DNA from: Hordeum vulgare subsp. vulgare
Taxonomy: Eukaryota; Streptophyta; Magnoliopsida; Poales; Poaceae
DNA length: 64,000 nucleotides
NCBI RefSeq assembly: GCF_904849725.1
Contig: NC_058519.1
Span: 540,028,316-540,092,315 of the forward strand
Direction of reading: 5' to 3'
Position numbers and translations under genes: made by a program. The notes below the pieces were generated by a model. It was not told the DNA's origin and did not search any database. It saw nothing but the letters and a program-made list of their open reading frames with translations. Positions 36,699 to 47,822 of the stretch are shown one piece after another; within the stretch, counting starts at the first letter, position 1; each line of letters starts with the position of its first letter.

Positions 36699-38205
36699 TG
36701 CTACCTCTTGAGTTTGCATTGGTTTTTCCCTTGAAGCGGAAAGGGTGATGCAACACAGTAGCAGTAAGTATTTTCCTCAGTTTGAGAACCAAGGTATCAA
36801 TCCAGTAGGAGTATCAAGACAAGTCACCAACGTACCTGCACAAAAACGAACAAACTTGTACCCAACGCTATAAAGGGGTTGTCAATCCCTTCACGATTAA
36901 TTGCAAGGTGAGATCTGAAGGTGGAAAGTGCAGCAAAGTAAAAGTGTAGAGCTGAAAATATGATGTGAAGTAGACCCGGGGGCCATAGTGTTCATTAGAG
37001 GCTTCTCTCATGATAGCAAGTATTACGGTGGGTGAACGAATTACCGTCGAGCAATTGATTGAACCGCGCAAAGTAATGATGATATTTAAGGCAATGATCA
37101 TACATATAGGCATCAGGTCCGAGACAGATAGACCGATACTGTCTGCATCTACTACAATTACTCCACACATCGACCGCTATCCAGCATGCATCTAGTGTAT
37201 TGAGTTCATAAAGAACATAGTAACGCCTTAAGCAAGATGACATGATTTAGAGGGATAAATTCATGCAATAGATATAAACCCCATATTTTTACCCTTGATG
37301 GCAACAACATAATGCGTGTCTCGCTGCCCCTTCTATCACTGGGTGAGGACACCACACGGTATGAACCCAAAACCAAGCACTTCTCCCATTGCAAGAATTA
37401 TAGATCAAGTTGGCCAAACGAAACCCACAACTCGAAGAGAATTACAAGGATACAAAATCGTGCATATAAGAGAGCACATGAGACTCAAATAATATTCATA
37501 GATAATCTGATCATAAATCCACAATTCATCGTATCTCAACAAACACACCGCAAAAGAAGATTACATCGGATAGACCTCCATGAAGATCATGGAGAACTTT
37601 GTATTGAAGATTCAAGAGAGAGAAGAAGCCATCTAGCTACTAGCTATGGACCCGAAGGTCTGTGGTGAACTACTCACACATCATCGGAGAGGCAATGGTG
37701 TTGATGAAGAAGACCTCCGTGTCCGAATCCCCCCTCTGGAAGGGCACCATATGGGATCTTGCGGAGACAGAAGCTTGCGGCGGCGGAAAAGTATTTTCGT
37801 GGCTCTCTTTGGCAGTTTTGGATTTTTAAGGAATTTATAGGCGGAAGAAGTAGGGAAAAGGAGCCACGGGGGGCCCACAAGCCTGGTAGGTGGCCCCCAG
37901 GCTACGACTAGGGGCTTGTGGCCTCCCCCAGGGTCCCTTGCCTTGGTTCTCAAGTTCCGTGCGTATCTTCTGGTACGAAAAAAAAATCTTTCCGAAGGTT
38001 TTATTCCGTTTGGACTCCGTTTAATATTCTTCTCTAAAAAGGGTCAAAAACATGGAAAAAGACAGGAACTGGCACTTGGCACTGAGTTAATAGGTTAGTC
38101 CCAAAAAATATATAAAATAGCATAATCATGCAAACAAAACATCCAAAGTTGACAAGATAATAGCATGGAACCATCAAAAAATTTAGATACTTTGTAGACG
38201 TATCA
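36699..38205 (-). repeat. Element B2, 5' LTR (1507 bp)
   Basis: The partner of 19459-20978 with the same subfamily signature. TATA-like motif near 37832, GC-rich U3 near 37865-37935. It is followed by target duplication TCTTC. Confidence 0.88.
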
Positions 38206-38300
38206 TCTTCTTCCTGCAATTGAGAATCTTTCTCGATCCTCTTTGGATGCCCCTCAAGATAAAGGGGGTCTTGGGTATGTGTACCTCCTCGGGTCTTTAT
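38206..38300 (-). pseudogene. gag: Element E, right piece
   Basis: Continues the E reading frame across the B2 insertion (GIKTRGGTHTQDPLYLEGH, PKRIEKDSQLQEED). The frame runs into the linker at 19440. It ends abruptly at a D-type LTR fragment near 38300. Confidence 0.6.
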
Positions 38301-38919
38301 ACCATATTTGGGCCTAGAGGAAGGCATTGGGGAGTAGTAAGTAGATGATGGGTTGCTAGAGTGACAGAAGCTTAAACCCCTAGTCTACGCGTTGCTTCGT
38401 AAGGGGCTGATTTGGATCCACTAGTTTAATGCTATGGTTAGACATTGTCTTAATTCTTCTTTCGTACTTGCGGATGATTGTGAGAGGGGTTAATCATAAG
38501 TGGGATGCTTGTCCAAGTAAGGGCAGTACCCAAGCGCCGGTCCACCCACATATCAAACTATCAAAGTAACGAACGCGAATCACATGAACATGATGAAACT
38601 AGCATGACAGAAATTCCCGTGTATCCTCGGGAGCGTTTTTCCTCCTATAAGACTTTGTTCAGGCTTGCCTCTTGCTACAAAAGGGATTGGGCCACTTTGC
38701 TGCACCTTGCTACTACTTGTTACTTGTTACTTTTCACTTGCTACGTTTCACCTCACTACACCATCACTTGTTACCGCTACTTTCAGTGCTTGCAGTTATT
38801 ACCTTGCTGAAAACCGTTTATCAGAGCCTTCTGCTCCTCGTTGGGTTCGACACTCTTACTTATCGAAAGGACTACGATTGATCCCCTATACTTGTGGGTC
38901 ATCAAGACTCTTTTCTATC
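38301..38919 (+). repeat. Truncated D-family LTR fragment, forward strand
   Basis: Matches the end of the D LTR in reverse complement (TTTGGGCCTAGAGG near 38306 to ...GTGGGTCATCA near 38907), plus the first 12 bases of the D leader (AGACTCTTTTCT). It then switches to G sequence at 38920. The LTR start and the primer site are missing. Both ends look like illegitimate junctions. Confidence 0.75.
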
Positions 38920-38950
38920 ACCCCCGTCAATTCTGATGGTGAGTCATCCA

Positions 38951-41031
38951 TGGGTGAGACAGATTCGATCCACCCTCTGCAGGAAGGGCAACTCGGAGGG
39001 CTGTCATTGGTAATGGATCCTGAGGTCTTCGAGAGGTCCCGCCGACAGATCGCCATCTACATGGCGGGTCAGCGCAGCCTCAGCAAAATCCAACTGACAA
39101 TAATGAGACCGGTGGGACGTCCAAACCCCCAGCACAGACCATGGCTGAACTAGCGGCGGAGGTCGCCAGCCTCATGGCAACCACCGTCACGTCCGAGAAT
39201 CAGGAGTCCGTCAACGCCGAGCTAGCCAAGCTGCGGGAGGCAATGGCTAAGGCGCAGCAGGACATGGAAGCAGAAGCCGCCAGGGTGGAGACGCAGCGGG
39301 CTGCGATCGCAGCACAGACGGAGCGACTGAACACCGAAGGCTGGCGGCTCGAGAGACAGCAGCACGTGTACGACGCCGTTCACCAAAGGAGGCACCATGG
39401 GCGAGTCCCGGCCAACTTACATCCAACTCGCCTTTTCGACACCCCGCGCACCCCCGTGGCGGGTTCTGATCGGCCTATGCAAACTGTTCCAAGGGAAGGT
39501 CCGGTTTCGCCACCCAATCCATCGCCACCTCAACCGATGGATGCCCATGCGACTCGGTTCCAGACGCCACGGGGTCACTTCTCGAATCCCGTGGACAATG
39601 TGTTGGCAGCAACCCGCCACATGGAGTCCTTGCCGATTTACGGAAACTCCTCGGCCGAGATAGAATTCAGAAACACCATCGAGATGCTAAAGACAACCGT
39701 GGTCCAGCACGCGCAGTATTCTCATAGCCTCAATCGACTGCACTCCACGCCTCAGGCGAGCCACACCAGGAGTCGCCACGAGGACTTACCCGCGGTAACC
39801 AGCGGGCCGCAGCGACTCCCTCAGCCTAACCCGCTCGGGATGCCCGACACGCGAGCTCAAGATATCGCGGACGCGGCGCGAGCTGCGCGTCAGATAGAGA
39901 CAGCAGCCGCGGCGGGTCAGGTCTACCCGGCTTACATGTCGTCGCCTCCCGCGCCCCCAGACACCGGAGGCAAGCACATCGGTGTGTCGTGTCTTGCGCC
40001 AGTTCTGCGCAATGAGCGAATGCCGAAGGACTTCAAAGAGCCTCGGAAAGTCCCCAATTACTCGCCGGATCTCGAACCAGGGTCATGGATCGAGAGCTAT
40101 GAACTCGCGATGGACATGCTTGACGTCAACGAGGCGGTTTGCACTAAGTACTTCACCATGATGCTCGAAGGGGCGGCACGTGCCTGGTTGAAGAACCTGC
40201 CGCCCAACTCCATCAACATTATCAAGAATTTTAGAGGGACTTGCAAATGCCCGATGAGCATCGTCGACTTACAGCACTGCGTTCAGCGGCCGGATGAGTC
40301 GGCCCATCATTGGACCCGGCGGGTCGCGGAAGTTATTCACTCATCGGAAGGCATTTCAACGGCTCAGGCGGTGTTGATCCTGGAGAAGAATTGCCATTAC
40401 AAACCTCTGGTACTAAAGCTAGGGCGGCTCAAACGGAAGGTACAAGACATGGGCGAATTAATGGATACCCTTACTAGGTACGCTGAGTCGGACGACACCA
40501 AGGATCCCGAGGAGGACGATGACAAAGTTAGTACCGCCAGAAAGGGAGAGTTACACAAGGGACATTCCCAGTTTCAGGGCCGGGGCAACCACCATCATGG
40601 CGGGCACGGCAAAAAGAGACAACAGGAGGGTCCTACAGAATTTGTCGCTAATACTATTACCGGCAACGGAAACCCGCGCCAGAAAAAGTAGGGCTTTAGT
40701 GGGAAGAAACCGCGCAATTATCACGAGATGCTGAAAGGCCCTTGTCCGCAGCATGCCACGGCGGAGGGACCAGCGACCCACTCTTGGGAAGATTGCTACG
40801 TGATGCAGGAATTCCGGGCCGAGGCGCTCAGGAGAGGCCAAGGTGGTGAATAGGGCCAGCGACAGGAACAACCCGGTACATCCGGGTCACGCTAGGTCCC
40901 GTTCGGTGGTTTTCCTAACCTGAGACCGCAAGGCGGGTCACAGCCCAACGCTGGGCAGTACCAAATTCACAATCAGCAGTACCACCCGCCGGGAGTATTC
41001 CAGCAACCACCCCTGCAAGGGGATCCCCAGT
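38951..41031 (+). pseudogene. gag: Element G gag
   Basis: The N-terminal stretch (FERSRRQIAIYMAGQRS, 39025-39090) is in a different frame from the main ORF 39141-40691. The latter starts MAELAAEVASLM and has a coiled-coil, Ala/Glu-rich region (residues about 20-75). A Pro-rich linker follows, then a Retrotrans_gag-like capsid domain (residues about 290-450: SWIESYELAMDML, ARAWLKNLPPNS, HHWTRRVAEVIH, LGRLKRKVQDMGEL). A stop at 40689 cuts the C-terminus, which continues as SGKKPRNYHEMLKGPCP up to further stops near 40850 and 41030. Confidence 0.85.
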
Positions 41032-41129
41032 GATAGGAAGAACGTGGCGGGTTCCAGAATAACCCCAAACAATTGAACATCGGGCAGTACCACGTGTTCA
41101 CCACCAACACCTGTAAGCGGGATCATTAG

Positions 41130-43306
41130 GTGAAGCATAGAACCTTCAGCATAGCTGAGCCGGCGCTCCCCCGGTACCTTCACTGGTCTGAGCAACCCAT
41201 AACCTGGAGCAGGGAAGACCATCCCCCTCGAGTAGACAACCCTGGCGACTTGGATTTAGTCGTGGCTCCGCAAGTCGGAGGATACACCCTCTCCAAGGTC
41301 CTCATGGACGGAGGCAGCAACATCAACATCTTATATTTTGACACTTTTCGGCGGATGAACCTCTTGGAGAAAGACCTAATGCCATCATCCACGATCTTCC
41401 ACGGCATCGTCCTCGGTAAGTCGGCATATCCAATTGGGCGGATTAAACTTAACGTGGCTTTTGGCACACAGTCAAATTACAGGAGCGAGTCCCTCCTGTT
41501 CGAAGTGGTCAAAATCAAGAGCCCCTATCATGCGTTGTTTGGAGGGCCGGCGTACGCCACATTCATGGCCCGCCCATGCTATGTTTATCTCAAACTCAAG
41601 ATTCCCGGACCTAAGTGTCCTATTACCATCAGCGGCGACAGGAAGATAGCTCAAGAATGTGAAGAAGGGGACGCAGCTTATGCCGAGTCAGCTTGCGTGG
41701 CTGAGGAGCTCAAGTTTCACCAATCTAATGTTGACCCGGCGGACATGACGCTGCTCAAGAGGCCGACCATCGATTCTGAGCCGCCCCTCAAGTTTAAACC
41801 AACGGACGACACCAAGGTTATCGACTTTACGCCTGGCAACTCCACGAAGCAGTTCACTATTGGGGTGGGTCTCGACCCCAAATAGGAAAGCACGCTCATC
41901 GAATTCATCCATGAGAATCAGGACATCTTTGCATGGAAACCTTCTGACATGCCGGGTGTACCGAGGGAATTCGCTGAGAAATATCTTAACACTGACCCTA
42001 AAGTTAAGCCAGTTCGACAGTACCTTCGCAGGTTCAATGAAGAGCGTCGTAAGGCGATCGGAGAGGAAGTAGTCCAGCTTCTGGCCGCCGGGTTTATCAT
42101 CGAGGTTTTCCATCCTAAGTGGCTGGCTAACCCGGTCCTGGTGCTCAAAAAGAATGGCACCTTCAGCATGTGCATCGACTACACCGACCTCAACAGAGCC
42201 TGCCTAAAGGACCCCTTGGCCCTTCCCCGCATTAATCAAATTATTGACTCGACAGCGGGTTGTGAACGTTTGTGTTTTTTGGACGCTTATTCGGGATACC
42301 ATCAGATCAAGATGGCGATGGCAGATTAGGAAAAGACATCCTTCATAACCCCATTCGAGGCCTTCTGTTACGTGTCTATGCCGTTTGGGCTCAAGAGTGC
42401 GGGGGCAACCTATCAGCGTTGCATCCAAAATTGCTTGCACAACCAGATAGGCCGTAACGTCCACACTTATGTGGATGACATCGTGGTCAGATCTCACCGA
42501 AAAGAGTCGCTCTTGGAGGATCTCAAGGAAACCTTTGACAACCTGCGTGTTTACCAGATGAGGCTTAACCCCACCAAGTGCGTCTTTGGTGTCCCTGTGG
42601 GGAAGTTATTGGGTTTCTTGGTGTCAGAGCGTGGCATTGAGGCCAACCCGGACAAGATTGAGGCAATTACCTCACTAGGGAAACCAGCCAACATTAACCA
42701 GGTCCAGCGTATGGCGGGTCGAATCGCAGCTCTGAGCCGCTTTATAAGTCGCCTTGGGGAGAAGGCCATCCCTCTCTACTAGTTACTCAAGAAAACTGAT
42801 CATTTCGTATGGACGGACGAAGCCAACGAAGCTTTTGAAGCTTTGAAGCGGCAATTAGCTAACCCGCCAGTGTTGGTGGCTCCGGCAGACAAGGAACCTA
42901 TGCTCATGTACATTGCAGCCAATTCCAAGGCAGTCAGCGTGGCAATAGTTGTCGAGCGGAAGGAAGAAGGAAAGGAGTATCCGGTCCAGCGACCGGTGTA
43001 TTTCATCAGCGAGGTCCTCACCCTCTCCACGCAACGTTACCCACATTGGCAAAAGCTGGTTTTCGGGGTGTTCATGGCGAGTCGAAAGCTGAAGCACTGC
43101 TTCCAGGAACACCCGATCACGGTCGTCAATTCCGCCCCCCTCGGCAACATTATACAGAATCGAGAGGCCACTGGACGGATTGCTAAGTGGGCCATCGAGC
43201 TTGGATCCCATCACGTGCGATATACGCATCGGAACGCCATCAAATCTCAAGCACTCGTGGACTTCATCAATGATTGGACCGAGTTACAAATCCCGGAGGA
43301 GAGACC
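41130..43306 (+). pseudogene. pol: Element G protease, reverse transcriptase and first RNase H
   Basis: Same frame as gag. The protease catalytic box is VLMDGGSNINILY (near 41303-41340). RT follows with VRQYLRRFNEERR, FSMCIDYTDLNRAC, FLDAYSGYHQIKM and MPFGLKSAGATYQR, and the active site YVDDIVVRS near 42468. The connection and first RNase H follow (FVWTDEANEAFEALK, PVYFISEVL, YPHWQKLVFGV). In-frame stops occur at 41883, 42327 and 42780. Each sits where relatives have a sense codon (for instance Gln or Glu), so a single mutation explains each. Confidence 0.88.
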
Positions 43307-43951
43307 CGATCTCACTTATTGGACCATCTATTTCGATGGGTCCAGACAATTGGAAGGCTCGGGGGTGGTGTGGTGATAACTTCGCCTCAAGGTGACAAGT
43401 TTTGCTATGTCCTTCGGCTCATGTTTCCATGTACCAATAATGCAGCGTAGTACGAAGCCTTGCTCCATGGTTTGTGACTCGCCAAAGAGATGAATCTCAT
43501 GCGAGTCTGGTGTCTGGGTGATTCAGATCTGGTGGCACAACAGGTCTCTGGTACCTGGGATTCATGAGACCCTCTGATGGCGGCTTACATACGAGTTGTA
43601 TCAGATGTAGCGGGTCACTTCAATGGTTATCAAGTGGATCACATCGACCGGCGGCTTAACGAAGCAGCGGACGCTCTTTCCTGTCTCGGTTCACAACGTA
43701 AACCAGTTCCTCCCAATGTCTTTTTGGATATATTGCATAACCCCTCGGTGAAACTGCCTTCAGAGGAAGATTTAGCGGTACCGGACCCCGACTCTCAACT
43801 CGTGGCGGCTCTCCACGCTACTTCAGACTGGGCATTTCCTTACATGACATATCTCACCAGAGGCGAGTTACCAGCTGATGAGTTATTAGCTCACCAAATC
43901 GTCCGTCACTGTAAATCCATGGTCATACACAATGGCGAGTTACACAAATGA
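43307..43951 (+). pseudogene. pol: Element G second (archaeal-type) RNase H
   Basis: A second RNase H follows the first, as in Tat-lineage elements. The first catalytic Asp is in WTIYFDGSRQLEGSG (near 43325). Further motifs are YEALLHG (near 43455), WCLGDSDLVAQQVSG (near 43510-43550) and LNEAADALSCL (near 43650). The reading frame shifts between about 43376 and 43577, and stops interrupt the middle. It removes RNA from RNA/DNA hybrids in intact relatives. It is inactive here. Confidence 0.78.
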
Positions 43952-45028
43952 AGCACCTCGGGGGTATTTCAAAGATGCGTCCCTCCTGAAGAAGGATGTA
44001 TGATCCTCAATGAGATTCACGCGGGCGACTGTGGTCATCCTGCCGGGTCCCGATCCTTGGTCTCTAAGGCCTTCAGACATGGGTTCTATTGGCTGACGTC
44101 TCACACAAACGCAGAGGAGATCGTTCGCTGATGTGATGGCTGCCAAAAATTTGGACGCCAGATGCACGTGCCGGCTCAGGAATTGCGGATGATACCAATC
44201 ACTTGGCCGTTTGCAGTCAGGGGGCTTGATATTGTCGGCCCTTTGAAGATGTCTCCCACCAAAAAGACTCACCTATTGGTGGCGGTTGACCAATTGACCA
44301 AGTGGGTGGAGGCGGAACCTGTTAACAGTTGTGATGCAGATACGGCCGTCAAATTCTTGAAGAAACTAATTTTCAGTTTTGGATATCCTCATAGTATCAT
44401 TACTAACAATGGTAACAATCTATCCAAAGGTGCAATGCAAGAGTTTTGTTCACGAGAGCATATCCGAATTGATGTTTCCGCGGTTGTACATCCCCAGTCT
44501 AATGGGCAGGTGGAGAGGGCGAATCAGGAAATATTGCGAGGGATTAAGCCTCAGCTCATGGTGCCTATGGAACATACTCCAAGATGTTGGGTGGAGGAGT
44601 TACCGACAGTACTATGGAGTATCAGGACAGCCCCAAATCGCTCCACGGGTTTTACTCCCTTCTTTCTGGTATACGGAGCAGAAGCGGTGTTACCAAGTGA
44701 CAACAAACACGATTCCCCACGAGTCGCCGCCTACGTGGAATAGGACAACGAGCTGGCGCAACAGGACTCGCTGGACGCCTTGGAGGAGGAACGAGACTTA
44801 GCCGCATCACGATCGGTGATTTACCAATAAGACTTGCGACGTTACCACAGTCGTCGGGTCAAGAGCCGGGCTTTCCAAGAAGGCGACTTGGTGCTCCGTT
44901 GGATTCAAGATCATACTGGTATGGACAAGCTATCACCTCCATGGGAAGGACCGTTTGTCATCAGCAAGGCTCTTCAGAACGGCTCGTACTACTTGGTGGA
45001 TCTTCGCCCAGATCGGCCAACTACATAG
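43952..45028 (+). pseudogene. pol: Element G integrase with a catalytic Asp changed to Asn
   Basis: The zinc-binding N-terminus (GHPAGSRSLVSKAF, CDGCQKFGRQ) lies at 44020-44160 and contains a stop. The core ORF is 44162-44743: the first Asp is in RGLDIVGPLK, the third acid Glu is in NGQVERANQE, but the second Asp is replaced in SIITNNGNN. Codon 44405-44407 is AAC, one transition away from the usual GAC. The C-terminal part 44834-45028 (FQEGDLVLRW, WEGPFVISKAL, YYLVDLRPD) is separated by two stops. Even without the stops this copy could not catalyse integration. Confidence 0.85.
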
Positions 45029-46243
45029 GTTGGGACAACTCGCCCCTGGAACATAGCCCATCTGCGGCCTTCCTACACTTAGAGCCATGAGCTCCCCCTT
45101 TTTTTTCTTTACCAGTTTTCAGAAAATTGTAATCCATGAATTATGAAAGCAATAAATCCGGCACCCATGAATTTCGGGGTCCCTTGATGTTTCAACTTTT
45201 GAAAGCATGAGTCTTTATTGTTCTATAAGTCTCCCAAACATGGACGCTATCAAAGTCAAGGAGCGTAAGTCGCCATGCTGCACTTACTTCAAAACTAGGC
45301 TTTGATAAAGCAAAAGAGGACCAACGTTGCCACGTTGCACGGTTCAAACATAGGCGCCTTATGTGGTTTTGAGAATTAAGTCGGCTTACTTGGGGGCTAC
45401 TAGTCCCCAAGTCGTTTCGCAGTAAGAGCGTATACGCTTCTGTGATCCTATGCCTGGTTTCTTCCTGAATCATAGGTCACTTGGGGGCTTCCACTCATTG
45501 AGTTCAGCCTAAATACCCTCTTGGCTAGCGAAAAATTACCGCATTACATATGGTTATACTAGACTATGTGTTGAACAAGTCGCCACATGGACCTATGTAC
45601 TGAGGGCGAGTCAATCCGTTACTTGGACCCTGGACTCGCCTTGGTTAAAACATAAAAGGTATCGGCCAGAGTCACACATGGGAAATAGAGAAACCATTGG
45701 TTCATTGAACCTGCTTCACGGAAGCTTGACTCGCGCCTGATTAGCCGGTCTAAAATAACAAGACTTTTTGCAAAAAGCTTTCTAAGGGTAACACTAGAGT
45801 TTTGCAAACTCGTCTTATCCTATCGTAACTCACCGAGTCGATAAAATTTTCTTTCTTGATGGCAAGACCACAAGGTTCCATAATATATTTGAGTCGGCTT
45901 TTGATTATAACTCGCCCTGACTCATTTTTTAACCATTATTTGCCATAACCGGGGGCTGAACTATTTTTTGACATAACCTGGGGGCTTATCTATTTTTTGA
46001 CATAATCCAGGGGGCTGGTATATTCTTTGCCATGCACTCACTGAGTCGGCTGATGTTTTTCCTTACACATAAGGTGAAAGCTTGTTTGTCAAATTATGAT
46101 ATTCCCTGGTTCATCAAACTTGCAGGCGTGTCATGCATATATTCAAGGAATAAAAGTGGTTCCATCAAAAGGTACTACTGACTGATTGTTTTTCCACAAA
46201 CACTAACAAAGCTATTACATGGCTCGCGTGGCCAAAATGGGTG
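45029..46243 (+). other. Element G non-coding region downstream of integrase, with G-rich repeats
   Basis: No sense ORF of interest. AATAAA lies near 45150. G-rich, polypurine-like motifs recur: TTGGGGGCTACTAGTCCCC near 45390, TTGGGGGCTT near 45482, and a short array of three units of about 34 bp at 45944-46030 (CGGGGGCTGA, TGGGGGCTTA, AGGGGGCTGG, each followed by a T-rich stretch). Confidence 0.6.
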
Positions 46244-47261
46244 TCATCCCCCAGTGAAGAAAGGATCCATGGACGAATCAGGCCGCCGCCGAGTCACCTT
46301 GCCTTGAGCTCTCCCCGCCTTCGATTCGTAAATCTCCCAGTTTCCAATTACACTTGGACAATGCAACGAACTCGTCTTCATCATCAAGGAAGAGAGATAG
46401 GTCCATGTCAAGATCAAAAGGATTCTTGGGTCGGCGAGGAACCAAACTAGCAGTTTCATATGAGGGATGCGTCACCTTATTTTTCTTCTCGGCATAGGCG
46501 GCTTGGTATTTGCTCAAATCCAAGCTGGGTGCCAGTTGAGTCACCGCATAGCAAGATTCTATGATAACTCGATGATAGTCCACCTTAGTGAATTCTGATC
46601 CGTCATCCTTCAGCTCGGGGTAGCCAGCGGCTATTTCTTCTGGTTTGAGCTTAGGGGCATAGGCTAAGCATCGACTTAGGGTGTTCAGGACTCCCTTTTA
46701 GGTGGCTGACCTTTTTAGTTCCTCTATCTGAGGAGGCAATGTGGACAGAAAGCTGAGCATGTGCTTGACGGTTCTGACTGGCTCCTTGCTGCCCATCACC
46801 GCCTTAATCGTCAGCACGCCCCCGGTGTATAGCTGCTCAGCGAAGGTATATATAGCTTTTAACTTCAGCATGCAGTCGTCTGGAAGATTGTCGGCTCATG
46901 TACCTGCAATGGGCATATCAGTATTTGATAATTTTCGATACCAGATTAATTAGTCAACAGTCCAGGGTTAACGATTACCAAACATAGCGACAATCATGTT
47001 GGAAATATGTTTCTTTAAGCCGGAAAGCTCCTACTAGGCGGCTTCCAATTTTTCCTCAGCCTGCTCAGCACGCTTAAGAATGGCGGCTTGGTCAGCTTTG
47101 GCTTTCTTCTCAAGTTTTTTCTGGTCAGCCTTCATCTTCTCCAGCTCAGCCTGAATTAAGCGGTATTTCCTCTCCAACTCGGATTGTGCATCTTGTTGGT
47201 CAGCTAGATTTTTTCTTAGGTCGGCTAAAGTCGACTCAGTCTGGGTCACAGACTCATGCAC
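46244..47261 (-). pseudogene. Element G antisense gene, C-terminal part (coiled coil)
   Basis: The distal part of the gene read opposite to gag-pol. ORF 47034-47261 is a strong heptad-repeat coiled coil (LADLRKNLADQQDAQ, LEKMKADQKKLEKKAK). ORF 46278-46583 is the acidic C-terminus (PFDLDMDLSLFLDDEDEF). Stops and introns between them prevent a single model. Upstream exons lie at 56206-58381 beyond the tandem array and B3. In Tat-lineage relatives such genes accompany the Transposase_28-like domain seen there. Confidence 0.65.
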
Positions 47262-47327
47262 ATCAAATTTGGGGAGACAAGTTTCAGCATTACTGCAAGC
47301 AATACTCCTGATACTTGGGGGCTAATG

Positions 47328-47822
47328 TATGATTTTCTTCAAAACCATACCATATTCAAGACCCGGCTCATCTTTCGAAATATGACCCGACCCTTGGGGG
47401 CTACAGGTTGAAGATTTTTTCAAGACCCGGCTCATCTTTCAAAAGATGACCCGGCCCTTGGGGGCTACAGGTTGAATATTTTTATTATATTCAAAACCCG
47501 GCTCATCTTTCAAAAGATGACCCGGCCCTTGGGGGCTACAGGTAGAAGAATTTTATTATATTCAAGACCCAGCTCATCTTTCAAAAGATGGCCCGGCCCT
47601 TGGGGGCTACAGGTTGAAGATTTTCGTTATATTCAACACCCGGCTCATCTTTCAAAAGATGACCCGGCCCTTGAAGGCTACACGTTGAAGATTTTTATTA
47701 TATTCAAGACCCGACTCATCTTTCCAAAGATGACCCGGCCCTTGGGGGCTACAGGTTCAATATTTTTATTATATTCAAGACCTGACTCATCTTTTCAAAG
47801 ATGACCCGACCCTTGGGGGCTA
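47328..47822 (+). repeat. 71-bp tandem repeat array, left part (about 6.6 units)
   Basis: Units of 71 bp. Each carries a short palindrome (TCATCTTTCAAAAGATGA) followed by GACCCGGCCCTTGGGGGCTA and an AT-rich tail. The units differ by a few bases. B3 is inserted in the GGGGGCTA of the seventh unit, and 47818-47822 (GGCTA) is the left copy of its target duplication. The array probably sits in an intron of the antisense gene. Confidence 0.85.

Larger units (their letters stand above)
19459..38205 (-). mobile_element. Element B2: reverse LTR element interrupted by F
   Basis: Both LTRs are present, with a perfect 5-bp target duplication TCTTC (19454-19458 and 38206-38210) inside E. Its own sequence is 19459-24408 plus 36300-38205 (about 6.9 kb), and the rest is element F. 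The LTRs and the 3' non-coding half are those of B1/B3, but gag-protease is absent. An unrelated ORF lies in its place. Confidence 0.88.

Noticed and set aside
47328..47822. CRISPR-like array
   Set aside because: The 71-bp units are contiguous near-identical tandem repeats without unique spacers, in a plant retrotransposon. Not CRISPR.
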